Made by a program: the position numbers and the translations under genes. The notes under the pieces are model-generated. The model saw only the letters and a program-made list of their open reading frames with translations, ran no database searches and was not told where the DNA came from. Positions 16,801 through 23,230 of a DNA stretch of 23,230 nucleotides are shown here, piece after piece. Location: the NCBI GenBank assembly GCA_964556665.1, contig CAZKXU010000053.1:1-23230 (forward strand). The letters run 5' to 3'. Within the stretch, counting starts at the first letter, position 1; each line of letters begins with the position of its first letter. Origin of the DNA: CAZKXU01 sp964556665 (lineage in GTDB: Bacteria; Bdellovibrionota_C; UBA2361; CAZKXU01).

Positions 16801-16970
16801 CAGGTGCCGAGCCCAAAATAGGTGATCTGGTCTAAGATATCTGCCTGAAGGTAGAACCCCTGTGTAGTGAACGCCGCGGCGATTGCTTTTAAAGCCGTGG
16901 AGCTGCAATCGTAGCAATCCGGGTCGGATTGTACGCTAAAGGCGATATGAAATAGATCGGTTAAAAACAT
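13896..16970 (-). CDS. traG: TraG-like inner-membrane protein of an F-type transfer system
   Basis: A 1024-residue membrane protein with the plan of the TraG N-terminal family, which in F-type conjugation acts in pilus assembly and mating-pair stabilisation. There are hydrophobic segments at about 53-75 and 80-98, a large non-membrane domain (100-530) with a Gly/Ser-rich linker at 355-400, then three segments (about 535-558, 562-588 and 666-688), and a long Ala/Gly/Ser-rich C-terminal region (690-1024). The early motif WFLIGPALFHWLVFNREP and the aromatic WMGFWAWVKLWDVG block fit this family. The ATG at 16970 has GAGG six bases upstream. It lies between an exported-protein gene and the 978-residue gene on the same strand, with a short palindromic element in the upstream gap. 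F TraG is about 940 residues, so this one is slightly long. The assignment rests on topology, context and recognised N-terminal style. Confidence 0.75.
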   Translation of the reverse strand: MFLTDLFHIAFSVQSDPDCYDCSSTALKAIAAAFTTQGFYLQADILDQITYFGLGTWAIVAYVFAAIGALISVALGTPPKNYLWFLIGPALFHWLVFNREPSRGVRWMVGWVPHDQTEVWKLAEVGLRNSPYILHSDAFYRGFDECWGSFGISVTSAGGPDGPACVSSAFAWYDQVISDTVQSLVQWTGILNFEGDNSGSGYLPGFLSSAGAYFGFGLNLNSYDPKNTPKWDLLSDMKWQVIENVTSSKLYNLDMRDAFTHFIVSECGDAMIDAINPELSVNAANSNGEDVRSVYYQAFAPSIGSTLSGIGQWGPSSMFGDPLSRALEAQSIPQPRSVRKLISNEYFNSINPFTSGASGAGSVPGGLLPGSSGGLSGSLGSIPLPGGGSGAGSGTSGSGYDLSPLKGQDYISCSDYLILLMRGFRVEAGITYNQVVNIEPANEVKLDQMANYLTYGWRIKDNFGEPSTVDRQEFIKNLILSYMFRNELSMMPRVDFESQITGSEKIVSDTEIFQRDVNQKSKYGEIYVWAKMMPYFQGVTLYLLALAYPFACMLMVIPGMHKMLFTWMGFWAWVKLWDVGFAVVMLLERSIWAMLGVGSQAEGVNSLVAEITTSGLNSITINNSVVPAKVAVKALGNGVDELHKAMDLFDRLTLLSLKLDLDVTNSYYIYIMSALYFAVPAVVGQIVLGSKSWAAGQISQAVSGIASESGRAAGSAATSDWQTRAHAVGAEMKQAGYAKALRQSGMGAGYLGLENQGGFEAYKSSLADQKGRLFEFGASNAGLKDRNLDMGLSAVGAVLGSGAGKLGAAVPSALRYHFGQNYNGEQFAQNSKARGQGIEGFEASQNSARLRYAADRAKAAASFFAENETAAMERDWGSKMAASSAARGVLSGTFGVRGKPTDIVGMAMSGYLGEDAKNAGSFMSDGGTADRAIQEGTGSLWGDFGNAQGFYKEFADTDFNSPFWSDARKEMGDILTHVPGGEWGYRFGQDIGVLPSSATLSDTVQNAASWSAEALGPHTPEGSK

Positions 16971-17003
16971 CTTAATCCTCTAAAATACGGGGACCGGCTT
17001 TCT

Positions 17004-17073
17004 GGGACAGCGGGCTTCCAGCCCGCAACGGATTATTAGCAAGTTCGTTTGCGGGCTGGAAGCCCGCGGTCCC
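17004..17073. repeat. palindromic REP-like element, short class
   Basis: A 70-bp near-perfect inverted repeat: GGGACAGCGGGCTTCCAGCC on the left arm and GGCTGGAAGCCCGCGGTCCC on the right. It sits between the exported-protein gene and the TraG-like gene, inside a probable operon, and may tune relative expression or mRNA stability. A partial GGGGACCGG lies just to its left. Confidence 0.88.
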
Positions 17074-17126
17074 AGTGTGCCGTTCCCAATATGTCCCTCC
17101 CGGTTTTTTAACAGCTACCATTAAAA

Positions 17127-19031
17127 CTACCGCCTCCCTGTGCGGATAGAAAATTTAGTGTTTCTCTCTTTGTCACGGTTAATACGGGTCTGAATGGCGT
17201 CTACTACCTCATTAGCGCCGCTCGCTGCTGCGTTAATTGAATCTCCAATATCAACAGTGCGGGTGGCACTGACAATCAGCCTCTTTGCCATGTTATAGAG
17301 ATCGTTATTGTTTGAGCCTACGGTCATTTTATCTAGCTTATTAGCAAGGAATGCAGCTTCCATAAGTGCTTCGCCTCGCCCTATATTTTGTGCATATTGG
17401 TACCAGGGTTTGTATAGTGAGGTGAAGTTGCCAGCTTCAAAAAGGGAGTTTATCTTGTATCGCCATCTCTTAACCTCTACATTTGGATTATCAATACCAG
17501 TCGACGTTAAAAGATCTGAACTAGGTGCACTACCACCAAAGAATTCTGACGCCGAATCAAAGCCTCCTGAGGTAGAAGTACCCGGCATCTTAACTAGATC
17601 ACAGTTAAAGGATTCCCCATTACGAGCAAAGAGCTCAAATTCTTTGCTAAACGCAGTGCCAACTGCTTGGTTAAATATATAGCCAGGTAAAGACAGATCT
17701 AGCAAATCGCTTTCAGGAACAGCACTCCAAAATGTTCTACTAGCTGAATCTGTACCGATACCGGAAAGAGCACCTCCGGTAATACCATCTAGAATACCTG
17801 AAGCTGCCCCTCCAACTGCACCAGCAATTCCGCCACCTGTTCCGTTTCTTGCTAAGCAATACTGATTCATTAGGGTGTACAGCTTCTGAAACTTCTTAAC
17901 TGTTTTTTTCTCAATATAGTTGCCAAAGCCTGAGCATTCTGTGCCGGTAACATCAGTACCCAACCCAGCTGCACTCTCACCACTTGGATCCTTAAATACC
18001 TTCGGTGATAAGGTCTTCCACCAGGCACGAATATCGTTGCCTAGACCTAGATCAGTACTTCCGCCAAGATCCAAGCCTAGGTCCGGCACACCACCAAGAA
18101 CATCACCTGCTCCACCAAACAGTCCGCCACCGCCTGATTGTAATCCTGCAAGCGCGCTAGTGATTGAGCCTGTAGCATCCTCCTTACTCCCTACAGCAAA
18201 GATGACGTCACCGAATAAACATTGGAAATTAACTCTATCACTTTCAAGATTAGGATCAGCCTCATCTTTGATCTCACCTTTAAATATAAGCTCTGTGAGA
18301 TAGGCAGCCTTCCCGCTCCCAATAATACCGCCAAAGGCTCCTGCCGATGCGGCTTGCTTACTTGGGTCCTTCGAAAAGTCTGCGACAACACCACCAGCCT
18401 TCGGATCACCCTGACAGGTGGATATAGCCTTATCCCATCCCATACTGGCTAAGTTTGACTGCACACACCAATCAAACTGGTTTGCAAATCCAGGCTGACC
18501 GAACATCTCCGCTTTTTTCATCATGTTCTGCTCACCAAGCTGCATCATGATCTGCATGTTAGCGGCTTTTTGATGAGCTGTTGCTATGCCTTGAGCTACA
18601 GCGCTTTCGGTTAGAAATAGGGTTGTTTCAAGAACGGAGTTTTTTGAAGCTACTGTATTACGGGTAGTATCAGCTAAGGTATCTGAATCAAGCATACCGG
18701 TATGCGCCGTAACATTTTTTGGAATCATCGCATTTAACGGGAGGCTTCTCATTCCACCTACCTCAGGAGCCTCTGAGTCCTCTAGAGGATCTACACCTGC
18801 ACCAAGGTTTATCGGTTTTCCAGAATAAGAGAAGTCATTAATAGGATTAGCTCCTAAGGCGGCGCGTTTCATGGCGCGGCTATGGTCTTCAATATTTTTT
18901 GGACCATCGGTCAATCCTGTCGGATCATTCCAAGAAACATCTCCAATATCTAAGCCCGTATCCTGCCCAAACACCGGCTGAATCGCAGTGAGAAGAATCA
19001 GACTTAAGATGAGGGAAAAACTATACTTCAT
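17127..19031 (-). CDS. exported cysteine-containing protein of the transfer-type cluster
   Basis: A 634-residue protein with a clear signal peptide: MKYSFSLILSLILLTAIQPV, with probable cleavage after VFG at residue 22. The mature part has six dispersed Cys (in DWCVQ, STCQGD, NFQCLFG, TECSG, NQYCLARNG and FNCDL), suggesting disulfides in the periplasm. Two Gly-rich stretches lie in its middle third. I do not see the F TraH sequence. Its place between a TraF-like and a TraG-like gene is that of TraH in F-type systems or of the PFL_4711-type protein in integrating conjugative elements, so a functional equivalent is possible. I chose the ATG at 19031: the frame stays open to 19340, but that extension is made of a palindromic element and is spurious. 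Confidence 0.75.
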   Translation of the reverse strand: MKYSFSLILSLILLTAIQPVFGQDTGLDIGDVSWNDPTGLTDGPKNIEDHSRAMKRAALGANPINDFSYSGKPINLGAGVDPLEDSEAPEVGGMRSLPLNAMIPKNVTAHTGMLDSDTLADTTRNTVASKNSVLETTLFLTESAVAQGIATAHQKAANMQIMMQLGEQNMMKKAEMFGQPGFANQFDWCVQSNLASMGWDKAISTCQGDPKAGGVVADFSKDPSKQAASAGAFGGIIGSGKAAYLTELIFKGEIKDEADPNLESDRVNFQCLFGDVIFAVGSKEDATGSITSALAGLQSGGGGLFGGAGDVLGGVPDLGLDLGGSTDLGLGNDIRAWWKTLSPKVFKDPSGESAAGLGTDVTGTECSGFGNYIEKKTVKKFQKLYTLMNQYCLARNGTGGGIAGAVGGAASGILDGITGGALSGIGTDSASRTFWSAVPESDLLDLSLPGYIFNQAVGTAFSKEFELFARNGESFNCDLVKMPGTSTSGGFDSASEFFGGSAPSSDLLTSTGIDNPNVEVKRWRYKINSLFEAGNFTSLYKPWYQYAQNIGRGEALMEAAFLANKLDKMTVGSNNNDLYNMAKRLIVSATRTVDIGDSINAAASGANEVVDAIQTRINRDKERNTKFSIRTGRR

Positions 19032-19073
19032 ATCTATTGCAACAATACTGTTACTGGGACGATTGGCATCACT

Positions 19074-19230
19074 GGGACCGCGGGACGCGTCTGGGCAGTG
19101 CGAGGCACTGCTACCAGACAGCGTAAGATAAATGCTTGCGAAGCAAGCTTCAACAAGTCCACGCGAAGCGTGGTCCAGCCCGCAAACGAATTTGCAGATA
19201 ATCCGTAGCGGGCTGGAAGCCCGCGGTCCC
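19074..19230. repeat. palindromic REP-like element, long class, copy 3
   Basis: A 157-bp element in the same orientation as 5156-5314, from GGGACCGCGGGACGCG to GAAGCCCGCGGTCCC, with internal GCTTGCGAAGCAAGC and CCACGCGAAGCGTGG hairpins. Partial arm fragments continue on both sides: ACTGGGAC at 19053 and several GGTCCCAG or TCCCAAT pieces to about 19270. It keeps the preceding gene's reading frame artificially open. Confidence 0.88.
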
Positions 19231-19305
19231 AGTAATCCCAACGGTCCCAGGGATCCCAATCGTCCCAATCCGCTTTTAATCTGCAAAAAGATATCTTTCA
19301 CCACT

Positions 19306-20430
19306 CTACCGCCCTCCCCGCATAATCGAGACAACTTCATCTAGAAAGTAAAACGGACGTGAACCCTCTTCGAAGACCGCTTTACCGTTGGTGTGACAGA
19401 CGAAAACAGTTGTCGGTGATTTTTTTACCTGGAGCTTCTCGGAGAGACTAATGCCAAGCTGGATCGGGAAGGTTACTCCGTGACGCTGCTTAAGTTTGGC
19501 GACCCTGTCTGGATAGAGAACATCAAGGCTTAGTGCCATGAAATTCATGCCGTGCTGTGTTTTAGATTTGGAATAAAACTTCTCTAGGTCTTTAAACATC
19601 GATTCCGCTTCGGAATCATTCGCTCTAAAGAAGAAATATACATCGACCTCGCCGAACGGATCGGTTGGAATGCGGCCGGCAAGAGCTTTACGAATAGCGG
19701 CACGCTCAGCTGCTTCATCGACCTGGGCCGGAGGAGCCGGTTCATTAGCCTCAAGCGGGTCAACAGATCCTGATTTAAATTTCCCGCGTGCATCATCTAA
19801 AAGTGCACGTGCCTCGGTATCAACAGTTCCGGTGTAACCGTTATTTTTATCGCTGTTTGCTTTATCCTTTTCAAGGAGCTTTCGGTATGCGTTATATTCA
19901 GGTGAGCTCTGCCAGCCGTTTTTAGCAAGCATCCCCTCCCCCTCCATTGCGGCTCCGGTTAGACCCATGACCTTATCGGTGCGGGCCTGAAGATTTCTCA
20001 TATAACGGGCATACTGTTTAGCGTATTGAAACGCTAACTCGTCATTCTTTGTTTCAAGCGCTGCCATCATCGCCTTAAACGGCGCCGGTGCATCTTTGTT
20101 AACGTTTACTGGCGGATCAAGTGATGGGTCGCCGAATTCTTTTAGGACGTCCTGTTGTGGTTTGTTATCGAGCGGCAAGGCGGCACTAGGTTTATCTAGT
20201 TCGTTTAGGTTTTGCTCTGCGTTTGCCAACTCCGCAGGGGCTTTATCAGCCGGAATAATTTTTACCTCTGCCTGATCGCGCAGACGAACATCAGCCTGGT
20301 AGGTGCTGCGTGCGGCGTTCTCTTCATAGAAGCCGTTAACATTAACTGCATCCGCCATGAGCGTACATGGCGCCATCAATAGCCCCATAAAAGCTGTTAA
20401 TATCAATATGTTATCTGACATTAGCTTCAA
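19306..20430 (-). CDS. TraF-like exported thioredoxin-fold protein lacking the CxxC pair
   Basis: A 374-residue exported protein. The N-terminus has a hydrophobic signal segment (LILTAFMGLLM, cleavage near TLMA). The middle contains FAYQYAKQYARYM-like helical sequence (FQYAKQYARYMRNLQ), as in conjugative TraF proteins. The last 110 residues form a thioredoxin-like domain: VDVYFFFRANDSEAESMF, then MNFMALSLD, TFPIQLGISLSEKLQVKKSP and TTVFVCHTNGKAV. At the active-site position, NDSE replaces the CxxC pair, so it should not be a redox enzyme. F TraF also lacks an active CxxC. I chose the TTG at 20430 because GGAGG lies eight bases upstream; an ATG at 20421 is the alternative. It is the first gene of the minus-strand transfer-type cluster. 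Confidence 0.75.
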   Translation of the reverse strand: MKLMSDNILILTAFMGLLMAPCTLMADAVNVNGFYEENAARSTYQADVRLRDQAEVKIIPADKAPAELANAEQNLNELDKPSAALPLDNKPQQDVLKEFGDPSLDPPVNVNKDAPAPFKAMMAALETKNDELAFQYAKQYARYMRNLQARTDKVMGLTGAAMEGEGMLAKNGWQSSPEYNAYRKLLEKDKANSDKNNGYTGTVDTEARALLDDARGKFKSGSVDPLEANEPAPPAQVDEAAERAAIRKALAGRIPTDPFGEVDVYFFFRANDSEAESMFKDLEKFYSKSKTQHGMNFMALSLDVLYPDRVAKLKQRHGVTFPIQLGISLSEKLQVKKSPTTVFVCHTNGKAVFEEGSRPFYFLDEVVSIMRGGR

Positions 20431-20436
20431 GCCCAA

Positions 20437-20748
20437 CGCCTCCTTAAGCGCTATACAGTTTCTTCTTAATTAAGTTATGGGGAATTCGTAGAAAATGTGG
20501 CGTGAAAAAATTGGGGCTATGGGCTTCTAGGGGGGGCTTGCAGCACTGGGAGCGCGGGCTTCCAGCCCGCAAAGGAATTTGCAGATAATCTGTTGCGGGC
20601 TGGAAGCCCGCGGTCCCAGTATCCAAAAATTATCATATTTTTCAACATGCTGGCCCTATAACCATAAATTTAGACAAAAAACAGGTTACAGATTTTAGAA
20701 TCTCTCCATTACTTACTTATATAGACGTTTAAGGGAAGGGGGAGAATT
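20437..20748. other. divergent intergenic region with palindromic element
   Basis: Separates the minus-strand transfer-type cluster from the plus-strand 791-residue gene. It holds the element at 20548-20617 and AT-rich sequence at 20620-20730 that must contain the plus-strand promoter. TATAGA near 20720-20725 is a weak -10 candidate without a good -35. No gene is seen. Confidence 0.5.
20548..20617. repeat. palindromic REP-like element, short class
   Basis: A 70-bp inverted repeat with arms GGGAGCGCGGGCTTCCAGCC and GGCTGGAAGCCCGCGGTCCC around a short AT-rich loop. It lies between divergent genes, so it is unlikely to be a simple shared terminator here. Confidence 0.88.
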
Positions 20749-23124
20749 ATGACTGCACATGCTTCACATAGTAGCAAAAAAACTCATCAACACAGACGAG
20801 TTGCTGGCAGTCCTAAACATGCAGGAGGACAGTTTACAGATGAAAAGCATTGTCGAGATCGTCACGATAAACAAGAAAAGCCGAAATTACCGCCAGTAAG
20901 AAGACCGCGTCCTAAAGCAACCAGACCTGCTGCTCCAGCAACGGCTCCTGCTCCTACAACGGTTCCTGCTAAAGTAGCGGATCCTACTGTTGCCCCTGCT
21001 CCTGCAGCGGCTACTGCTCCTACTAAGGCAGCAGCCCCTGCCCTTCGACCCGAAGACCCAGCAATCGCCGCCGCACGTCTTGCTCGCGAACAGAACTTAA
21101 AGGCTCTTGCCGTTAAAGTTAAAAGCCTTGATGGTGTGCTTAAGGTGGTTGATGCGCGTATTAGAGAATCCTCAAGAGCTGATGCAATAACAGTTGCTGA
21201 CGATCTAGCTAAAAAGGTTTCTGCGGTTCTTGAGCAGATTAAGGGGTGGGTCGGGAATAGTCCAGAGGTTACCGCTCAAACTGGGAATTTCGCACTTAGA
21301 GAATTAGAGGTATTTGAGAGATTAAGCCAACTAGATAAGGGAATTGTTCCTCAACACACAGGATCTCAAACTATAAGCGAAATACTCAGCGGATTGGCAG
21401 AGATGGTTGCGCCAATGAGAGAGAATCCAGCTCACACATCTTCTACGAACGCCATGTTAAAGTTATGCGATTCCGCTACCGAAAATTGGGACGAGGTAGG
21501 AGTACGCTTTAACAATTTGGTTGATGTTCTTGAAAAAAGAAAAGCTGCCCCGCCTAGCGGAGTCACAGCTGAGCTTATAACCGAAGCCCAAGCTAATTTA
21601 AAAGCAACAAAATCTGCTGCTATCGTGGCTATTAGGGATTTAGGTGATCGGACTATAGCCACCACCACACGTGACAACGCCATACAAACTTTGCAAGGCA
21701 TAGCTCACGTATTTACTGAAGTTGAAGCTGATCCAGATACAACTCCGGAGGAAAAATCCAATCATAGAGACATAATCACCCTTATCAACAGCATAGTAGA
21801 AGCTATAGAGCTTAGAGATGGAGTTGACTTAAAGGATGCTAAGCTTGAGTTAAAAGATGTTCCGCCCGAAATAAAAAAGCCTCCAACTCCACCTACAGCA
21901 CCAATCGTGCTTAAGGCAGGCGGGGCTCCACATGAGCTATCCCGACCAGCTGCGGGATTAGAAGCAGATCAATTTGATAAGCTTCAGATTTCCCATGTGT
22001 CGACTACTAAGCGTGATTTTACTTTTACGGATAGTAGAGACCCGAATCGAAGCCTTAAATTAAGACTTAAAGGCAGCACCGCAGAGCAGATGGATAAGGT
22101 TTGTGGAGAGATTAACACGCGATTTACTGCTAATGGCTTAGGGGCAGATATAAATAGCTCTCAGATTGCGGCGTATATTAGAGAATCTGGTGTAGCTGTA
22201 ACTTTTGTTATGCCTGGCCAGGGCGTTGAGCTTAAGGGTGGAGCTGATAGTATCATAGGTAGCGGTACTAGGATTCTTCCTAAGGAACCAAGCTCTGATG
22301 ATGTCAAAATGACCGACCTTGATCTTAGAGGTGGTGGTCTAAATATGAAAGGCCGTCCAGGTGTTACCTTTAATAGGCCTATCTTAACGAATCTAAATCT
22401 TGAAGGAGCAACTGTTGAGGTTGATATCAAAGAAGGTGTTGTAAATAATTGCAAGGCAAAAGCTTCCTCCTGGAAAGGGAATGCTCATAATACGATGTTT
22501 AGTGGTTTGGATGCGACCGATGCAGATCTAAGTGGTCTAAGACATGATGTATTTACAAATATTATTGAAGGTAAAACATCTGACAGCGATATCGACACAT
22601 TAATCCGCGAGCGCTTTAAAGGATTTAAATTTAGTTTTGATCCTAGTGCCGCTCCGGGTGATCCGATGAGAGGGACGATATTCTCTGATCCTAAAATCCT
22701 TGCGGCGTTTAAACGGGTTGCTAAGCCGGTTACAGCTGCTGCAACTCCGACTGAGAATTCATTCTCTGCAAATGAAGCGGTAGATGCAATTAAAACCGGT
22801 ACATTCCGCAGCAGTGTTGAGGCGATCGAGAATGGTGTCAATGCCAAATTGGGAGCTAAAGAGATTACTATCACCTTCGAGAAGGATAAAGGTGGTGAGC
22901 CTGCGGTGCAGTTTACTGTCGATGGCAAATCAAAGCAAACCTATGCTGTCGAAGCGATGAATGCTCTCTATGAGGCTCTACGTAAGTTTGAGGTAGATGC
23001 GGCCGCAACAGGGGCAGCAGATGAGGATCTGTTAGCAACTGTCAGGGAGTTTGTTGAGGAGGCTCCGGTAGGTGCAACTACTCCGACTAAGAAAGGCAAA
23101 TTAGAAACATTCGTTATAGAATAA
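20749..23124 (+). CDS. large protein of unknown function with pentapeptide-like section
   Basis: A 791-residue protein I do not recognise. It begins with a His/Lys/Arg-rich segment (1-60), followed by an Ala/Pro/Thr-rich linker (60-100). A helical region (105-370) and a second Pro-rich linker (372-385) come next. Residues about 495-605 show spaced hydrophobic positions resembling pentapeptide-repeat or beta-helix sequence (MTDLDLRGGGLNM, LTNLNLEGATVEV, FSGLDATDADLSGLR). The C-terminal 170 residues have another Ala/Thr linker and an alpha/beta domain. There is no signal peptide or membrane segment. A strong AGGGGGAG lies just before the ATG at 20749. It is transcribed away from the transfer-type cluster. 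The Ala/Pro linkers resemble those of the 1365-residue protein; a role as secreted substrate or scaffold is a guess. Confidence 0.8.
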   Translation: MTAHASHSSKKTHQHRRVAGSPKHAGGQFTDEKHCRDRHDKQEKPKLPPVRRPRPKATRPAAPATAPAPTTVPAKVADPTVAPAPAAATAPTKAAAPALRPEDPAIAAARLAREQNLKALAVKVKSLDGVLKVVDARIRESSRADAITVADDLAKKVSAVLEQIKGWVGNSPEVTAQTGNFALRELEVFERLSQLDKGIVPQHTGSQTISEILSGLAEMVAPMRENPAHTSSTNAMLKLCDSATENWDEVGVRFNNLVDVLEKRKAAPPSGVTAELITEAQANLKATKSAAIVAIRDLGDRTIATTTRDNAIQTLQGIAHVFTEVEADPDTTPEEKSNHRDIITLINSIVEAIELRDGVDLKDAKLELKDVPPEIKKPPTPPTAPIVLKAGGAPHELSRPAAGLEADQFDKLQISHVSTTKRDFTFTDSRDPNRSLKLRLKGSTAEQMDKVCGEINTRFTANGLGADINSSQIAAYIRESGVAVTFVMPGQGVELKGGADSIIGSGTRILPKEPSSDDVKMTDLDLRGGGLNMKGRPGVTFNRPILTNLNLEGATVEVDIKEGVVNNCKAKASSWKGNAHNTMFSGLDATDADLSGLRHDVFTNIIEGKTSDSDIDTLIRERFKGFKFSFDPSAAPGDPMRGTIFSDPKILAAFKRVAKPVTAAATPTENSFSANEAVDAIKTGTFRSSVEAIENGVNAKLGAKEITITFEKDKGGEPAVQFTVDGKSKQTYAVEAMNALYEALRKFEVDAAATGAADEDLLATVREFVEEAPVGATTPTKKGKLETFVIE

Positions 23125-23144
23125 GTCACTGGGACTGGGCCACT

Positions 23145-23175
23145 GGGACCGCGGGCTTCCAGCCCGCAAACGGAT
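23145..23175. repeat. truncated palindromic REP-like element
   Basis: Only the left arm (GGGACCGCGGGCTTCCAGCC plus CGCAAACGGAT) is present. The right arm is replaced by unrelated sequence from about 23176. It follows the 791-residue gene by 20 bases. Confidence 0.75.
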
Positions 23176-23182
23176 GGAATTG

Positions 23183-23226
23183 GCCAAGACATAGTTGACA
23201 GAACAGTGCCAAGACATGGTTGACAG
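23183..23226. mobile_element. possible insertion-sequence tip with direct repeats
   Basis: GCCAAGACATAGTTGACAG at 23183-23201 and GCCAAGACATGGTTGACAG at 23208-23226 differ by one base and are 25 bp apart. Read on the minus strand they give TGTCAACCATGTCTTGGC, which resembles the ends of some IS481-type elements as I remember them. No transposase lies inside the window. Confidence 0.35.
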
Positions 23227-23230
23227 TTAG

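Noticed and set aside
19032..19340. N-terminal extension of the exported protein to 737 residues
   Set aside because: The extra 103 codons are read from the palindromic element and its fragments; a standard signal peptide starts at the ATG at 19031.

Overview
The window comes from an unidentified bacterium of moderate GC content. A Gram-negative host is likely: there is a fragment of an F-type conjugation (type IV secretion) locus with exported proteins, a REP-associated tyrosine transposase (RAYT), and palindromic REP-like elements in many intergenic gaps. No rRNA, tRNA or CRISPR array was seen, and nothing in the sequence fixes the taxon. The run of 100 N at 10624-10723 is an assembly gap, so this is a scaffold.

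Layout. (1) 73-634: a vapBC toxin-antitoxin pair on the minus strand. (2) 935-5032: a 1365-residue unrecognised modular protein with Ala/Pro linkers and an internal duplication. (3) 5361-6008: a small XPF/ERCC4-type nuclease with a C-terminal helix-hairpin-helix region, with a palindromic element on each side. (4) 6240-9142: an accessory block with every gene on the minus strand: mazEF, an intact higA-type antitoxin beside a frameshifted higB, an ORF6N-domain protein and an intact higB/higA-type pair. Related spacer sequences lie between these modules, giving a cassette-like arrangement. (5) 9393-10319: a RAYT-like transposase on the plus strand, followed by a 124-bp tandem repeat that runs into the assembly gap. 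(6) 10828-20430: a minus-strand cluster transcribed as TraF-like thioredoxin-fold protein, exported cysteine-containing protein, TraG-like inner-membrane protein and a 978-residue multi-spanning membrane protein. (7) 20749-23124: a divergent 791-residue unrecognised protein with a pentapeptide-repeat-like section. (8) The right end carries a truncated palindromic element and a direct repeat that looks like the tip of an insertion sequence.

The TraF-like, exported and TraG-like proteins probably belong to one envelope-spanning transfer or secretion apparatus. The window holds no relaxase, coupling protein or VirB4-type ATPase, so it is only part of such a system. The three very large unrecognised proteins (1365, 978 and 791 residues) are the main unknowns and may be lineage-specific partners or substrates. 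This link rests on neighbourhood and style alone. The palindromic elements fall into two size classes (about 157-159 and 70-72 bp) and the RAYT is the obvious candidate for having spread them.
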